A DNA stretch of 55,795 nucleotides from an uncultured Pelagibacteraceae bacterium (GCA_902514665.1 CABXRS010000005.1:1-55795), one strand, 5' to 3'; positions 9,589 through 23,328 are shown, counted from the first letter of the stretch. The notes: generated from the sequence alone by a model not told the origin. A program made the numbers and translations.

Positions 9589-10919
9589 TGTCAAAAAAAT
9601 ACTTTGGTACTGATGGAATAAGAGGTGCAGTAAATAGTAAAAATATTAATGGTGAGATGTTTTTTAAGTTTGGTCTTGCTACAGGAACTTTTTTTAAATC
9701 ACAAAAAAAAAATAAACAAACCGCCATAATTGCAAAAGATACAAGACTTTCGGGTTATATGCTTGAGCCAGCTTTGGTATCAGGTTTAACTTCAGCAGGA
9801 ATGGATGTTTATACTTTAGGACCTATTCCAACAAATGGTTTGGCTATGTTAACTAAAGCTATGAGAGCTAATATGGGTATAATGATTACTGCATCACATA
9901 ACCCTCACCATGACAATGGATTGAAACTATTTGGACCAGATGGAATGAAATTATCTAATAATTTTGAAAAGAAAATTGAAAACATAATAGATAAAAATAT
10001 TGTAAAAAATTTATCTGAAGCCAGAAAATTAGGCAGAGTAAAAAGACTGGAAACTGGTACTAGGGACTACATTAAAATTTTAAAAAAAAACTTTATAAAA
10101 GAATTTAATTTAAGAGGACTTAGAATTGTAATAGATTGTGCAAATGGAGCTGGTTATAAAGCTGGACCAGAATTATTAAAATCATTAGGAGCAAAAGTAA
10201 TAGCTATCGGTGTTGAGCCAAACGGCCTGAATATTAATAAAAATTGTGGATCGGTACACCCAAATAATATTAAAACAGCTGTAAAAAAATATAGAGCTCA
10301 TGTTGGTATATCATTGGATGGAGACGCTGACCGGGTCATAATGTGTGATGAAAAAAGTAACATCATAGATGGTGATCAAATTGTTGCCGCTTTAGCTTCA
10401 AGATGGAAAAATAAAAAAATGCTTAAAGGAGGAGTAGTTGGCACATTAATGTCTAACTATGGTTTGGAGAAATACTTTAAAAATAATAATATTAAATTTA
10501 TCAGGGCAAATGTTGGTGACAGATATGTGAAAGAAAAAATGCAAAAATATAAATTTAATTTAGGTGGTGAACAATCAGGACATATAATTCTTGGAAAATT
10601 TGCAACCACTGGTGACGGTTTGTTGGTTGCTTTAGAGGCATTATTTGCATTAAGAAAAGGTAAAAAAGCTAGTGAATTTTTTTCAAAATTTAAAAAAATC
10701 CCACAAATTTTAAAAAATATAGACGTAAAAGATAAAGATATAATAACTAAACCAGAGATTAAAAAATCTATTAAAATTGCAGAAAAATTAATCAAAAGAC
10801 ATGGAAGAATTCTGGTTAGGAAATCAGGAACAGAGTCAAAGATAAGAGTGATGGGTGAAAGTGAAAATTTAAATCTTTTAAAAAAATGTATGAAAATAAT
10901 TACAAATAAAATTAAATAA
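9588..10919 (+). CDS. glmM: Phosphoglucosamine mutase GlmM
   Basis: Converts glucosamine-6-phosphate to glucosamine-1-phosphate for peptidoglycan and lipopolysaccharide precursors. The 443 aa begin with KKYFGTDGIRGAVN and carry the phosphoserine motif TASHNP, with the active serine at S103. The Mg-binding loop DGDADR, the sugar-binding GGEQSGH and the C-terminal phosphate site RKSGTESKIRVMGE are all present. Length is standard for GlmM. The ATG overlaps the folP stop by one base, the usual folP-glmM (ftsH-folP-glmM) arrangement. Confidence 0.96.
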   Translation: MSKKYFGTDGIRGAVNSKNINGEMFFKFGLATGTFFKSQKKNKQTAIIAKDTRLSGYMLEPALVSGLTSAGMDVYTLGPIPTNGLAMLTKAMRANMGIMITASHNPHHDNGLKLFGPDGMKLSNNFEKKIENIIDKNIVKNLSEARKLGRVKRLETGTRDYIKILKKNFIKEFNLRGLRIVIDCANGAGYKAGPELLKSLGAKVIAIGVEPNGLNINKNCGSVHPNNIKTAVKKYRAHVGISLDGDADRVIMCDEKSNIIDGDQIVAALASRWKNKKMLKGGVVGTLMSNYGLEKYFKNNNIKFIRANVGDRYVKEKMQKYKFNLGGEQSGHIILGKFATTGDGLLVALEALFALRKGKKASEFFSKFKKIPQILKNIDVKDKDIITKPEIKKSIKIAEKLIKRHGRILVRKSGTESKIRVMGESENLNLLKKCMKIITNKIK

Positions 10920-10920
10920 A

Positions 10921-13915
<2,995 letters not shown>

Positions 13916-13956
13916 AGAAGGTTTTATTTAGTTAATTTAAAATAATTTTCAATCTT

Positions 13957-14937
13957 TTATTTATTAGTGTTTCTGAGCATTTCTAAAATTTTATTTAGCT
14001 CATGTGGTAAATTTGAGGAAAAATACATTTTTTTATTATTTTTTGGATGAATGAAACCAAGAGTTTTAGCATGTAAAAATTGTCTAGTTAAATCTGATAT
14101 TAAATTTTGAATTTTTGAATCTATATTTTTTAGTTTTTTATATTTTTTTTTATATTTATCATCACCGACTATACTGTTTCCCTTATAATTCATATGAACT
14201 CTAATTTGATGCGTACGACCTGTTTCTAGTTTGCATCCCACTAAACTTAATGTGGGTGTCTTTTCATTTTCAAAAATTTCAAGAGTTTCATAATTGGTAA
14301 TTGCTTTCTTTCCCTTGGAGCGACTAACTTCCATTAGCTGCCTGTTTCTTGAACTTCTCGTTAGGAAAGTAACTATTTTTCCTTTTGATGGTCTAAGTTT
14401 TCCCCATATTAACAGCTGGTACTCTCTTAAAATAGTATGTTCGCTAAATTGTTTTGACAAATTTTCATGGGCTTGATTGCTTTTAGCAATTACTACTAAT
14501 CCTGAAGTATTTTTGTCAATCCGATGAACAATTCCTGGTCTTAATTCGTCCCCGATATTAGATAAGGAATTTTTATCATAATGCATTAAAGCATTAACTA
14601 TTGTTTGGTCATAGTTGCCTGCTCCAGGGTGCATAATTATACCAGCTGGCTTATCGATCACCATTAAGTCTTCGTCTTCATGTATAATTTCTAATTTGTA
14701 ATCGAATGGTTTTAACGATACTGAATTTGGTTTTGGGATTTCCAGAACAATCTGATCTCCGGTGTTAACTTTTTTTGAAGGATTATTTATGACGATATTG
14801 TTTAATTTGAGTTTATCTTTTAATATTAAGTTCTTGATTCTAGTTCTACTTATTAACTTTTCTCTTTGGTTGATCAAAATATCAACCCTTGAATTATTTT
14901 CCTCCTGTTGAACAATAAAATTAATGTTTTTTTCCAT
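13957..14937 (-). CDS. rluD: RluA/RluD family ribosomal RNA pseudouridine synthase
   Basis: Isomerises specific uridines of 23S rRNA to pseudouridine. The 326 aa have an N-terminal S4-like RNA-binding domain (about residues 15-70). The catalytic domain has the signature HRIDKNTSGLVVIAKS, with nucleophile D141, and the segment LETGRTHQIRVHM further on. The length and presence of the S4 domain favour RluD (positions in helix 69) over RluA. The product lies 41 bases upstream of rpoH on the same strand, a pairing common in alphaproteobacteria. Confidence 0.88.
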   Translation of the reverse strand: MEKNINFIVQQEENNSRVDILINQREKLISRTRIKNLILKDKLKLNNIVINNPSKKVNTGDQIVLEIPKPNSVSLKPFDYKLEIIHEDEDLMVIDKPAGIIMHPGAGNYDQTIVNALMHYDKNSLSNIGDELRPGIVHRIDKNTSGLVVIAKSNQAHENLSKQFSEHTILREYQLLIWGKLRPSKGKIVTFLTRSSRNRQLMEVSRSKGKKAITNYETLEIFENEKTPTLSLVGCKLETGRTHQIRVHMNYKGNSIVGDDKYKKKYKKLKNIDSKIQNLISDLTRQFLHAKTLGFIHPKNNKKMYFSSNLPHELNKILEMLRNTNK

Positions 14938-14960
14938 AAAATATAATATTAATACTATAT

Positions 14961-15037
14961 GCGCTTGTAGCTCAACTGGATAGAGCGCCTGACTTCGGAT
15001 CAGGAGGTTCTGGGTTCGACTCCTAGCAGGCGCACCA
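14961..15037 (+). tRNA. tRNA-Arg (anticodon UCG)
   Basis: The 77 bases fold as a complete cloverleaf with encoded CCA. The acceptor GCGCTTG pairs with CAGGCGC (one G-U). The D stem is GCTC/GAGC, the anticodon stem CCTGA/TCAGG with loop CTTCGGA, and the T stem CTGGG/CCTAG with loop TTCGACT. The anticodon TCG reads CGA arginine codons. It is the only + strand gene between the - strand rluD-type gene (22 bases away) and the ABC permease, whose stop codon is one base beyond the CCA. Confidence 0.97.
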
Positions 15038-15038
15038 T

Positions 15039-15833
15039 TTATTCTCCCATATTTATTAAAGTTCCTTTGTCACGAGCTTTATCAAATGAGTAATAAAAAA
15101 TTGATATTGCAAGAATAAGATAAAAAATATTAAGATAAAGGGCATTAAAGATATTTTCATAATTTACCTGACCATTTACTAAAATATTTCTTGTCTCCTC
15201 AAATATATAAACGAGTGGTAGAGCATAAGCGATAGTTTGAAAGATTCCTGGCAAAATCTCAACAGGGTAATAAATACAACCAAAAGGGGCTAACAAAAAC
15301 ATTGTAGACCATGCAATGTTTTCAAACGAAGGACCAAATCTAAGTAATCCAGCAGAGACAAATAAGCCAAGAGTAATCCCAAAAATATATAAACTTAAAA
15401 AAAGAAAAGCCAAAGGCATTCCTAATTCCAATAAAGAAATTCCAAACAGAGGAGACGTGAGTAATATAGCTGGGACTAGTCCAATCAAAGCTCTTATTAA
15501 AGCAGTTACGACTAAAGAAATAATAATTTCACTAATTTTCATAGGAGCAATGAAAAGGTTAGTGAAATTCCTACTCCATATTTCCTCTAAAAATAACATG
15601 TTGAAACCAATACTTGTTCTAAATAAAAAATCGTAGAGAATCGCACACGATAGAATTACACCTACAGCACCACTATAGTAAGTACTATGCTCTGCAAAAA
15701 AATTTGAAATAAATCCCCATAAAGTTATTTGAATTGAGGGCCAATATATTAAGTCAAGTATTCTTGGAAATGATCTTGTGATTAAGTAAAAATGTCTTAA
15801 AAAAAGTCCATAAATTCTTGTAAAATTCATCAT
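15039..15833 (-). CDS. ABC-2 type transporter permease
   Basis: Membrane half of an ABC exporter, 264 aa with about six membrane segments (near residues 25-45, 55-75, 105-130, 135-160, 170-195, 230-250). The layout and length match the ABC-2 membrane family of single-domain permeases that pair with a separate ATPase (as in drug, polysaccharide or lipid exporters). The partner ATPase is directly upstream and overlaps by four bases. The substrate cannot be told from sequence. The stop codon is one base from the 3' end of the opposing tRNA-Arg. Confidence 0.85.
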   Translation of the reverse strand: MMNFTRIYGLFLRHFYLITRSFPRILDLIYWPSIQITLWGFISNFFAEHSTYYSGAVGVILSCAILYDFLFRTSIGFNMLFLEEIWSRNFTNLFIAPMKISEIIISLVVTALIRALIGLVPAILLTSPLFGISLLELGMPLAFLFLSLYIFGITLGLFVSAGLLRFGPSFENIAWSTMFLLAPFGCIYYPVEILPGIFQTIAYALPLVYIFEETRNILVNGQVNYENIFNALYLNIFYLILAISIFYYSFDKARDKGTLINMGE

Positions 15834-16555
15834 TTACTTCTCACTATTTCTAAAAACACCTCTTCTAAATTTTTTCTACCATGTTTCAATATTAAATCAT
15901 TAGGCGTTCCTCTATCTACGATGTTTCCATCTTTCATCATTAAAACAGAACCACACAATCTTTTAACTTCATCCATATTATGTGATGCAAGTAAGACTGA
16001 AATTTTTTTTTCTTTTTTATAATTTTCTAAAAATGTTCTTACAAAATTTCCTGTTTCAGGATCTAATGAAGCTGTTGGCTCATCTAGAAGCAGGACTGTA
16101 GGATCATTTATTAATGCTTTTGCCAGACTGACTCTATTTTTTTGTCCTGATGAAAGTTCACCTGTTATTTTATCTAAAAGATCGGTTAGTCTAAGTTTAT
16201 CTGAAAGATAATTAATTCGATTTTCTAAATCATCAACATTATATAATTTTCCATAAACAATTAAATTTTGTTTTACTGTCAATTTTTTAGGAAGCTCTAT
16301 ATAGGGGGATATAAAATTCATTCTATGTAGAAGAGATATTTTATTTGTCTCAATATTTTTTCCATTAATTAAAACCTCACCTTTAGTAGGTTTCAATAAC
16401 CCTAATATCATCCCAATGGTGGTTGTCTTTCCACATCCATTAGGACCCAATAAGCCAACAATTTCATTTTCACCAATTTTAAAATTTACATTACTGACAG
16501 CATTCTTTGATTTATATTTTTTAGAGAGATCTATTACTTCAATTGAATTTGTCAT
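15830..16555 (-). CDS. ABC transporter ATP-binding protein
   Basis: Cytoplasmic ATPase of the ABC-2 exporter, 241 aa, a single nucleotide-binding domain. Walker A is GPNGCGKT at residues 37-44, the ABC signature is LSSGQKNRV, and Walker B with the catalytic Glu is VLLLDEPTASLDP. The switch His lies in LLASHNM. It overlaps its permease by four bases, so the two are translationally coupled. The start codon is immediately after the stop of the Sua5-type gene upstream, which makes a three-gene - strand unit. Substrate unknown. Confidence 0.88.
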   Translation of the reverse strand: MTNSIEVIDLSKKYKSKNAVSNVNFKIGENEIVGLLGPNGCGKTTTIGMILGLLKPTKGEVLINGKNIETNKISLLHRMNFISPYIELPKKLTVKQNLIVYGKLYNVDDLENRINYLSDKLRLTDLLDKITGELSSGQKNRVSLAKALINDPTVLLLDEPTASLDPETGNFVRTFLENYKKEKKISVLLASHNMDEVKRLCGSVLMMKDGNIVDRGTPNDLILKHGRKNLEEVFLEIVRSK

Positions 16556-17488
16556 TTAATATTTTGATGCTCTCTCTAGCCGATCATTTATTGTTTGTCC
16601 TATCCCAATATTAGGAATTTTTTCAACAGCAATTTTTTTATATCCTTTATTTTTAATTTTTCTTATAAGTGGATATAAATTTCTTGCAGCTTTAATTAAA
16701 TTATTATTTTTACTAAGAAAGAAATAATTTTTAGAATTTATTTTTCTTTTTTTTATTAAAACAAATGCTTCTCCTTTATTTGGTTTTTTTACATTCATTC
16801 TTAAAGGTATTCCAGGAGAATAATGAAGAGTAAACAAACCTGGTGAAATCTTATTTTTAGATTTATTCTTAATTAATACTTGTTTTTTTATTATTTTTTT
16901 AATTTTTGAAACACTTAAGCCTCCAAGTCTTAATATTGATGCATTATCTATAAGGTTAATAATTGTAGACTCCACCCCAATTGAACATCTCCCCCCTTTT
17001 AGTATATATTTTAATTTTCTTCCAAATTCTTCTTTTACATCAGAGGGCTGTACAGAGCTCAGCTTTGAGGAAATATTTGCACTTGGTGCAGCTAAGGGAT
17101 AGCTTAAAACTTTAAGTAATCTTCTCAGCATTGGATGTTTGGGAAATCTAATAGCAACTGTATTTTTATTATTGGTTACAAATTTTGATATTTTTGAATT
17201 TCTTTTTAATTTTAAAATATATGTAATTGGACCAGGTGAAAATTTATTATACAGTTTTTTAAAATCCTCATTAATTACACAATCGTGTTCTAGACCCTTA
17301 AGATTATAGTAGTGAACAATTAAAGGGTTGTTAGAGGGTCTTTTCTTTAATTTGAATATTTTTTTTACCGAAGAATCAGAATAAGCATTCCCAGCTAATC
17401 CATAAACTGTTTCTGTTGGTACTGCTATACATTCATTGCTATCTAAATATTTTTTTGCTTTTTTGATATTTGATTGATTAGATTTCAT
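16556..17488 (-). CDS. L-threonylcarbamoyladenylate synthase (Sua5/TsaC family)
   Basis: Makes threonylcarbamoyl-AMP from threonine, bicarbonate and ATP, the first step of the t6A37 modification in ANN-decoding tRNAs. The N-terminal YrdC domain (about residues 5-200) has PTETVYGLAG, the basic KxKRP site FKLKKRPSNNPL, and PSANISSK. A C-terminal extension with SPGLFTLHYSPGIPL is typical of the longer Sua5 form rather than short TsaC. The reading frame is open to an ATG at 17527. I chose the ATG at 17488 (311 aa) because the longer version would overlap the divergent xseB start, and its first 13 residues look unlike the family. Confidence 0.88.
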   Translation of the reverse strand: MKSNQSNIKKAKKYLDSNECIAVPTETVYGLAGNAYSDSSVKKIFKLKKRPSNNPLIVHYYNLKGLEHDCVINEDFKKLYNKFSPGPITYILKLKRNSKISKFVTNNKNTVAIRFPKHPMLRRLLKVLSYPLAAPSANISSKLSSVQPSDVKEEFGRKLKYILKGGRCSIGVESTIINLIDNASILRLGGLSVSKIKKIIKKQVLIKNKSKNKISPGLFTLHYSPGIPLRMNVKKPNKGEAFVLIKKRKINSKNYFFLSKNNNLIKAARNLYPLIRKIKNKGYKKIAVEKIPNIGIGQTINDRLERASKY

Positions 17489-17505
17489 GTAATAATTATT
17501 AATAT

Positions 17506-17748
17506 ATGAAAGAAAAAAATTTACCACTTGATTATCATCACAGCTCTTTGGAAGAGCTCACTGAAAAAGCAAATAGCATAATTGAGTCGTTAGAGAATGA
17601 AAAAAATTTAAATAATTCTGTTGATAGCTATCAAGAGTTATTAAAATTAAATAATCTTATTGAAAAAAAATTTCAAAAAAATCTTAAATCGATAAGTGAA
17701 ACGACAAATAATAAAATCAAGGAAATTGTAAGAAAAAATGAAAAATGA
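17506..17748 (+). CDS. xseB: Exodeoxyribonuclease VII small subunit XseB
   Basis: Small subunit of exonuclease VII, which trims single-stranded DNA together with the large subunit XseA (not in this window). The 80 aa have the family core SLEELTEKANSIIESLENEK followed by a helix with a YQELLKLNNLIEKKF stretch, consistent with the two-helix XseB fold. It overlaps ispA by 11 bases. The order xseB-ispA-dxs is a well-known conserved cluster, which supports a call that length alone would leave weak. Confidence 0.88.
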   Translation: MKEKNLPLDYHHSSLEELTEKANSIIESLENEKNLNNSVDSYQELLKLNNLIEKKFQKNLKSISETTNNKIKEIVRKNEK

Positions 17749-18610
17749 AGTTAATAAAATTGCAAAAGATACAAATTATTTTTTAAAAAAATTTATTAAT
17801 AACCAAAATAGCTCTCATCTTATCAATGCAATGAAATATGGTTTATTTCCTGGAGGAAAGAAAATTAGATCAAAAATACTAATAGACTTTGGTACTTTAT
17901 TTTCAATTAAATACAAAACTTTAATTCAAATTGGTGCAGCAGTAGAATGCATACACGCTTATTCTCTTATTCATGATGATTTACCTTGTATGGATAATGA
18001 TAAAATTAGACGGGGAAAAGCATCTACACATATAAAATATGGAGAGTCTACAGCGGTGCTTGCTGGTAATTCACTGTTGACAATGGCATTTGAAATTTTA
18101 TCAAACAAAAATTTAGATTTATCTGAAAAAATTAAAGTTAACTTAATAAAAAAATTATCTCAATGCTCAGGACATCTTGGTATAGCGGGTGGGCAATACC
18201 TAGATTTGAATTATGAGAAAAAAAAAGTATCAAGTAATAAGATTATTGAAATGGAGATTAAAAAAACTGGAATGTTATTTAGTTTTTGTTGTGCAGCCCC
18301 AGTAATAATAAAAAATAAAAAAAATTTAGAGATTAGGTTTTTCGAAAATATTGGATCAGACATAGGCTTATTATTTCAAATTTCTGATGACCTAATTGAC
18401 TATAAAGGAAATTCAAAAAAAGCTGGTAAAAAAACAGGAAAAGATCAAAAAAAAGGTAAAGCAACACTTATTGGTTTACTTGGTTATAATAATGCAGTTA
18501 AATATTGTCATAATTTAATTATAAATATTAACAAGAATTTGCAAAAATACGGTTCTAATTCAAAAAAAATAAAACAGACTTTAGAATATATTTTAAACAG
18601 AGATAGATGA
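17738..18610 (+). CDS. ispA: Geranyl/farnesyl diphosphate synthase IspA
   Basis: Condenses isopentenyl diphosphate with allylic diphosphates to make FPP. The 290 aa match the short-chain trans-prenyltransferase family. The first aspartate-rich motif is DDLPCMDND and the second is DDLIDYKGN. The chain-length region before the first motif reads [22 protein letters not shown] near residue 35-44 binds the diphosphate. It overlaps xseB by 11 bases and dxs by four, so a single operon delivers precursor synthesis and use. Confidence 0.93.
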   Translation: MKNEVNKIAKDTNYFLKKFINNQNSSHLINAMKYGLFPGGKKIRSKILIDFGTLFSIKYKTLIQIGAAVECIHAYSLIHDDLPCMDNDKIRRGKASTHIKYGESTAVLAGNSLLTMAFEILSNKNLDLSEKIKVNLIKKLSQCSGHLGIAGGQYLDLNYEKKKVSSNKIIEMEIKKTGMLFSFCCAAPVIIKNKKNLEIRFFENIGSDIGLLFQISDDLIDYKGNSKKAGKKTGKDQKKGKATLIGLLGYNNAVKYCHNLIININKNLQKYGSNSKKIKQTLEYILNRDR

Positions 18611-20523
18611 TACACAAAAGCACATTTTTAAAAGATATTAATTTTCCATCTGATTTAAGAAAAATTTCTGAAAAGGATTTACCAAAAGTTGCAAATGAAG
18701 TTAGAAATGAAATGATAGATGCTGTATCTCAAACAGGTGGTCATTTAGGTGCAGGTTTAGGTGTTGTAGAATTGACCGTGGCACTTCATTATGTATTTGA
18801 CACACCAAATGATAAATTAATTTGGGATGTTGGACATCAATCATATCCACACAAAATTTTAACAGGTAGAAAAGATAAAATTAGAACCTTAAGACAAGGT
18901 AATGGATTATCAGGATTCACAAAAAGAAGTGAAAGTGAATACGATCCTTTTGGTGCTGCTCATAGTTCAACATCAATCTCTTCTGCATTAGGTATAGCTG
19001 AGGCAAATAAATTGGAAAATAAATCGTCAAATGTTATTGCAGTAATAGGAGACGGTGCAATGAGTGCTGGTATGGCTTATGAAGCAATGAATAATGCGGG
19101 TGCTTCAAAAACCAAAATGATTGTTATTTTAAATGACAACGATATGTCAATTGCAAAACCTGTTGGAGCGATGAGAACATATCTTGCAAAATTATTGACT
19201 GGGAAAATATATTTTAGTTTTAGAGAAACAATTAAATTAATTACTTCAGCGTTTTCAAAAAGGTTTAGTGCAAAGGCAGGAAAAGCAGAGGATTTCTTAC
19301 GATCTGCATTCACTGGTGGTACCATGTTTAATTCATTAGGTTTTTATTATGTGGGACCAATTGATGGACACGATTTATCAACTCTTATTCCAATTTTAAA
19401 AAATGCAAAGGACTCAAATCATGAGGGTCCTATTATGATACATATTAAAACACAAAAAGGTAAAGGGTATAGTTACGCAGAAGAAGCTAAAGATCATTAT
19501 CATGGAGTTTCAAAATTTAATGTGGACACAGGCCAACAGAATAAAAGTGGATCTAATTTACCGTCATACACAAAAGTATTTGCTGATACTCTTGTAAAGC
19601 ATGCAAAAAAAGACAGTAAAATTGTCGGAATAACAGCTGCTATGCCTGGTGGAACGGGAATGGATATCTTTGGAAAAGAGTTTCCAAAAAGAATGTTTGA
19701 TGTTGGTATTGCTGAGCAACACGCCGTAACATTTGCTGCTGGGATGGCAACAGAGGGATACAAGCCCTATGCTGCAATTTATTCAACATTTTTACAAAGA
19801 GCATACGATCAAGTTGTACATGACGTGGCTATACAAAGCTTACCAGTAAGATTTGCAATTGATAGAGCTGGATTAGTCGGGGCTGATGGATCAACACACG
19901 CTGGTTCATTTGATATTACATATTTATCAACTTTACCAAACTTCATTGTAATGGCTGCAAGTGATGAAGCTGAACTGGTTAAAATGATAAATACTTCAGT
20001 AGATATCGATGACAGGCCAAGTGCAATTAGATATCCAAGAGGAGTAGGTGTTGGAGTTGAACTTCCATCAATAGAAGAAAAAATTGAAATCGGAAAAGGA
20101 AGAATAATTCAGAATGGTAGTCAAGTATGTCTTTTAAGCTTGGGCACAAGACTTGAAGAATGCAAACTTGCAGCAAAAAATTTAAAACAAAAAGGAGTTT
20201 CAACTACTATTATCGATGCAAGGTTTGCCAAACCCTTAGACGAAGAATTGATTATTAAATGTGCTAAAGATCATGAAATTTTGATCTCTATTGAAGAGGG
20301 TTCAATTGGAGGATTTGGTTCACATGTAAAAAACTTACTTGCTGATAAAGGGATATTTGATAATGGTCTAAAATTTAGATCAATGAATTTACCGGACAAG
20401 TTTATTGAACAAGATACACCAAACAAAATGTATGAAATTGCTGGATTAAATGCTTCTCAAATATCAAAGAAAATTTTAGATATTTTATTTAATAAAAATT
20501 CTATCAAAGTTGTAAAAAATTAA
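18607..20523 (+). CDS. dxs: 1-deoxy-D-xylulose-5-phosphate synthase Dxs
   Basis: Thiamine-diphosphate enzyme that forms DXP from pyruvate and glyceraldehyde-3-phosphate, the entry to the non-mevalonate isoprenoid pathway. DXP also feeds thiamine and pyridoxal synthesis. The 638 aa show the family order. The TPP motif [18 protein letters not shown] is at about 149-166, and the start of the pyrimidine-binding domain is near residue 320. It contains [17 protein letters not shown] and [15 protein letters not shown], and a C-terminal transketolase domain follows. The DXP product links it to the pdxH and thiD genes also present in the window. It ends six bases from the convergent aroC stop. Confidence 0.97.
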   Translation: MIHKSTFLKDINFPSDLRKISEKDLPKVANEVRNEMIDAVSQTGGHLGAGLGVVELTVALHYVFDTPNDKLIWDVGHQSYPHKILTGRKDKIRTLRQGNGLSGFTKRSESEYDPFGAAHSSTSISSALGIAEANKLENKSSNVIAVIGDGAMSAGMAYEAMNNAGASKTKMIVILNDNDMSIAKPVGAMRTYLAKLLTGKIYFSFRETIKLITSAFSKRFSAKAGKAEDFLRSAFTGGTMFNSLGFYYVGPIDGHDLSTLIPILKNAKDSNHEGPIMIHIKTQKGKGYSYAEEAKDHYHGVSKFNVDTGQQNKSGSNLPSYTKVFADTLVKHAKKDSKIVGITAAMPGGTGMDIFGKEFPKRMFDVGIAEQHAVTFAAGMATEGYKPYAAIYSTFLQRAYDQVVHDVAIQSLPVRFAIDRAGLVGADGSTHAGSFDITYLSTLPNFIVMAASDEAELVKMINTSVDIDDRPSAIRYPRGVGVGVELPSIEEKIEIGKGRIIQNGSQVCLLSLGTRLEECKLAAKNLKQKGVSTTIIDARFAKPLDEELIIKCAKDHEILISIEEGSIGGFGSHVKNLLADKGIFDNGLKFRSMNLPDKFIEQDTPNKMYEIAGLNASQISKKILDILFNKNSIKVVKN

Positions 20524-20529
20524 ATTGTT

Positions 20530-21612
20530 CTACTGACACTGAGCTTTGTTCATAAGATAGTGATCTAACAAAACACAATTCATCATTGCCTCACCAACAG
20601 GTACAGCTCTTATCCCAACACATGGATCATGCCTTCCTGTAACAGATATTGTTGTATTTCCCCCAAATTTATTGACAGTATTTCTTGTTGTTAAGATTGA
20701 AGATGTAGGTTTAACAGCAAATGAAGCAATAATTTCTTGTCCAGTTGAAATACCACCCAATATTCCACCAGCATTATTTGAATTAAACTTTAATTTTTTT
20801 CCCTTTTGTGAAATTTCATCTGAGTTTTGTTCACCACTTAGTTGTGCTGAGTTCATTCCTGCACCAATATTAACTCCTTTAACAGCATTGATACTCATGA
20901 AACTAGATGCAATATCAGAGTCTAGTTTTGAGTAAATAGGTGCACCCAATCCGACCGGAATTCCTCTCGCTCTTATTTCAATCACTGCACCACATGATGA
21001 TCCAGATTTTCTTACTCCTAATAAATATTTTTCCCAAAGTTTAATCATCGATTTGTCGGGACAAAAAAATGGATTTTTTGAAATTATTTTGTCATTCCAT
21101 TTGTTAGTATCGCACCCCAATATACCTAATTGCGTAACTGCACCAACAACTTTAAATTTCTTACCTAATTTATTTTGTAATACCAACTTTGCTATTGCAC
21201 CAGCTGCAACTCTTGATGCAGTTTCTCTTGCAGATGATCTTCCACCACCTCTATAGTCTCTAATTCCATATTTTTTGAAGTAAGTAAAGTCAGCGTGTCC
21301 AGGTCTAAATTTATCCTTAATTTTTCCATAATCCTTAGATCTCATATCTTTATTATGAATAATTAAAGATATTGGTGTACCAGTAGTTCTACCTTCAAAA
21401 ACTCCAGATAATATTTGAACTTTATCGTCTTCCTTTCTTTGTGTTGTAAATTTTGATTGTCCTGGTTTTCTCTTATCGAGTTCTTTTTGTATATCTTTTT
21501 CACTTAAATTAATATTTGGTGGGCATCCATCAACGATACAGCCAATAGCAGGACCATGAGATTCACCCCAAGTAGAGAAACGAAATAGCTTTCCAAATGT
21601 ATTAAATGACAT
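20530..21612 (-). CDS. aroC: Chorismate synthase AroC
   Basis: Last step of the shikimate pathway, from EPSP to chorismate with reduced FMN. The 360 aa begin [24 protein letters not shown]. The family's conserved stretches [43 protein letters not shown] (residues about 104-140) and [16 protein letters not shown] near the end are intact. It is transcribed away from pdxH with only 33 bases between the two starts. Both promoters must therefore lie in or near that gap. Confidence 0.97.
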   Translation of the reverse strand: MSFNTFGKLFRFSTWGESHGPAIGCIVDGCPPNINLSEKDIQKELDKRKPGQSKFTTQRKEDDKVQILSGVFEGRTTGTPISLIIHNKDMRSKDYGKIKDKFRPGHADFTYFKKYGIRDYRGGGRSSARETASRVAAGAIAKLVLQNKLGKKFKVVGAVTQLGILGCDTNKWNDKIISKNPFFCPDKSMIKLWEKYLLGVRKSGSSCGAVIEIRARGIPVGLGAPIYSKLDSDIASSFMSINAVKGVNIGAGMNSAQLSGEQNSDEISQKGKKLKFNSNNAGGILGGISTGQEIIASFAVKPTSSILTTRNTVNKFGGNTTISVTGRHDPCVGIRAVPVGEAMMNCVLLDHYLMNKAQCQ

Positions 21613-21645
21613 TATTTATATTATATAGATTATTTTGTTTAAATT

Positions 21646-22272
21646 ATGAATCAAAAAAACTCACTTGGGCTTAATAGTTGTTTTATGGATATAGATGATC
21701 CAATTCATTTATTTGACACTTGGATGGAAGAGGCAAAAAAAACTGAGCCAAACGACCCAAACGCAGTAGCGTTAGCAACATCAAATAAAAACAACGCTCC
21801 TTCTGTAAGAATGGTCTTATTAAAAGACTTCAATCAAAACGGATTTGTATTTTATACAAATTTAGATAGTCAAAAAGGACATGAATTAAAACAAAATCCA
21901 AATGTAGCAATGTGCTTTCATTGGAAAAGTTTACTAAGACAAATTAGAATTAATGGCACAGTTTCATTGGTGCCCAATGAGGTTGCAGATGATTACTATA
22001 ATTCAAGAAGTTATGAAAGTAGAATTGGAGCATGGGCATCTAAACAGAGCAAAGAACTTAAAGATAGAGAACAGTTAGATAATTCCATCAAAGAATATAA
22101 AAAAAAATATGCAGATAAGAATAAGGTTCCACGACCAAATTATTGGTCAGGATGGAACTTATCTCCCTCAAGTATTGAATTTTGGCTTGATGGAGATAAT
22201 AGAATTCATGAAAGATTAAAATATACGAAAAATTCTAAAGGAGAATGGATCAGATCCCTTTTGAGTCCTTAA
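21646..22272 (+). CDS. pdxH: Pyridoxamine 5'-phosphate oxidase PdxH
   Basis: FMN enzyme that oxidises pyridoxine or pyridoxamine 5'-phosphate to PLP. The 208 aa contain the FMN-binding region PSVRMVLLKDFNQNGFVFYTN and LKQNPNVAMCFHWKSLLRQIRI. SYESRIGAWASKQS and the C-terminal NYWSGWNLSPSSIEFW with the substrate Arg/His segment NRIHERLKY also fit. Length is slightly below E. coli PdxH (218). Its 3' end overlaps the convergent ispB-like stop by four bases. Confidence 0.96.
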   Translation: MNQKNSLGLNSCFMDIDDPIHLFDTWMEEAKKTEPNDPNAVALATSNKNNAPSVRMVLLKDFNQNGFVFYTNLDSQKGHELKQNPNVAMCFHWKSLLRQIRINGTVSLVPNEVADDYYNSRSYESRIGAWASKQSKELKDREQLDNSIKEYKKKYADKNKVPRPNYWSGWNLSPSSIEFWLDGDNRIHERLKYTKNSKGEWIRSLLSP

Positions 22273-23282
22273 AAACTTCTAGATAAACTAAATGTTGTTA
22301 GATTTTTTAAAATTTCTTTTTCTTTAGTATCTTCAAAAACACTCAATGAATTTGAAGCAAGATTGATATAATGTTGAGCTTTCTGGTAGCACTCGTTTAT
22401 AATTTTGTGCTTATTAATTAAAGCAATTATTTTATCTAAATCATCTTTATCTCTAGTATCTTTACTAAAAATATTAATTAAGTTATTTTTTTCTTCGATC
22501 TCCAGCTTTTGATAAAGTAAAATTATTGGAAGTGTAATTTTTCCTTCAAAAAAATCTTGTCCTATTTTCTTTCCAAATAATTTAAGTTCAGCGTTGTAAT
22601 CAAGTGTATCATCAGCAATTTGGAAAGTAAGTCCAAGATTTCTCCCATAAAATTCAAGTGCGTCTTTTTCTTTTTTATTACTATCAGATAAAATTGCACC
22701 AACTTTTGTAGCTGCTGCAAATAATTCAGCAGTTTTTGCAGAGATAATTTTTAGATAAGTTTCTTCCAACATATCGACTTCACCTTTATGTTGAAGCTGT
22801 AAAACTTCTCCTTGAGCTATTTTTGATGAAGTAGATGATAATAATTTAAGAACTTCTATGTTGCCATCTTCAACCATCATCTCAAAGCATCTACTTAGCA
22901 AATAGTCACCGACTAAAACTGAAGAATGATTATTCCAAACTTTATTTAAAGTTTCCTTTCCTCTCCTAACTTCACCCTGATCTATAACATCATCATGCAT
23001 TAAAGTTGCACTATGAATTAATTCAACACATGCTGCTAAATTGACATCTCTTGAACCTTTTGTATAACCACATAACTTTGCAGCTCCTAAAGTCAGAAGA
23101 GCTCTCAGCCTTTTGCCACCAGTTTTCATATGATAGTCAGTCATTTTTTGAACTAGTTCTACATCACTAATTAATTTAGTTTTAATTTTTTCATCAGTTA
23201 AAATAAGCTTGTCCTCAAGAGAATCCTTTAACTGAAAATATGAATTATTTATCTGATTTTTAAGCTGAACGACTGATCCCAT
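22269..23282 (-). CDS. ispB: Long-chain polyprenyl diphosphate synthase (octaprenyl type, IspB)
   Basis: Makes the all-trans polyprenyl tail for ubiquinone. The 337 aa have both aspartate-rich motifs, DDVIDQGEVRRGK and DDTLDYNAE, and the GGKRLRALLTLGAAKL site. Residues before the first motif are small (ATLMHDD), which in this family allows longer products than in IspA. The product length (C40, C45 or C50) is not readable from sequence. Alphaproteobacteria usually make ubiquinone-10, so decaprenyl is likely. It lies 114 bases from the divergent S49 peptidase gene. Confidence 0.9.
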   Translation of the reverse strand: MGSVVQLKNQINNSYFQLKDSLEDKLILTDEKIKTKLISDVELVQKMTDYHMKTGGKRLRALLTLGAAKLCGYTKGSRDVNLAACVELIHSATLMHDDVIDQGEVRRGKETLNKVWNNHSSVLVGDYLLSRCFEMMVEDGNIEVLKLLSSTSSKIAQGEVLQLQHKGEVDMLEETYLKIISAKTAELFAAATKVGAILSDSNKKEKDALEFYGRNLGLTFQIADDTLDYNAELKLFGKKIGQDFFEGKITLPIILLYQKLEIEEKNNLINIFSKDTRDKDDLDKIIALINKHKIINECYQKAQHYINLASNSLSVFEDTKEKEILKNLTTFSLSRSF

Positions 23283-23328
23283 ATAAAATTTAAACTAGTA
23301 TAATTAACTTTTATTTATTACTTATCAA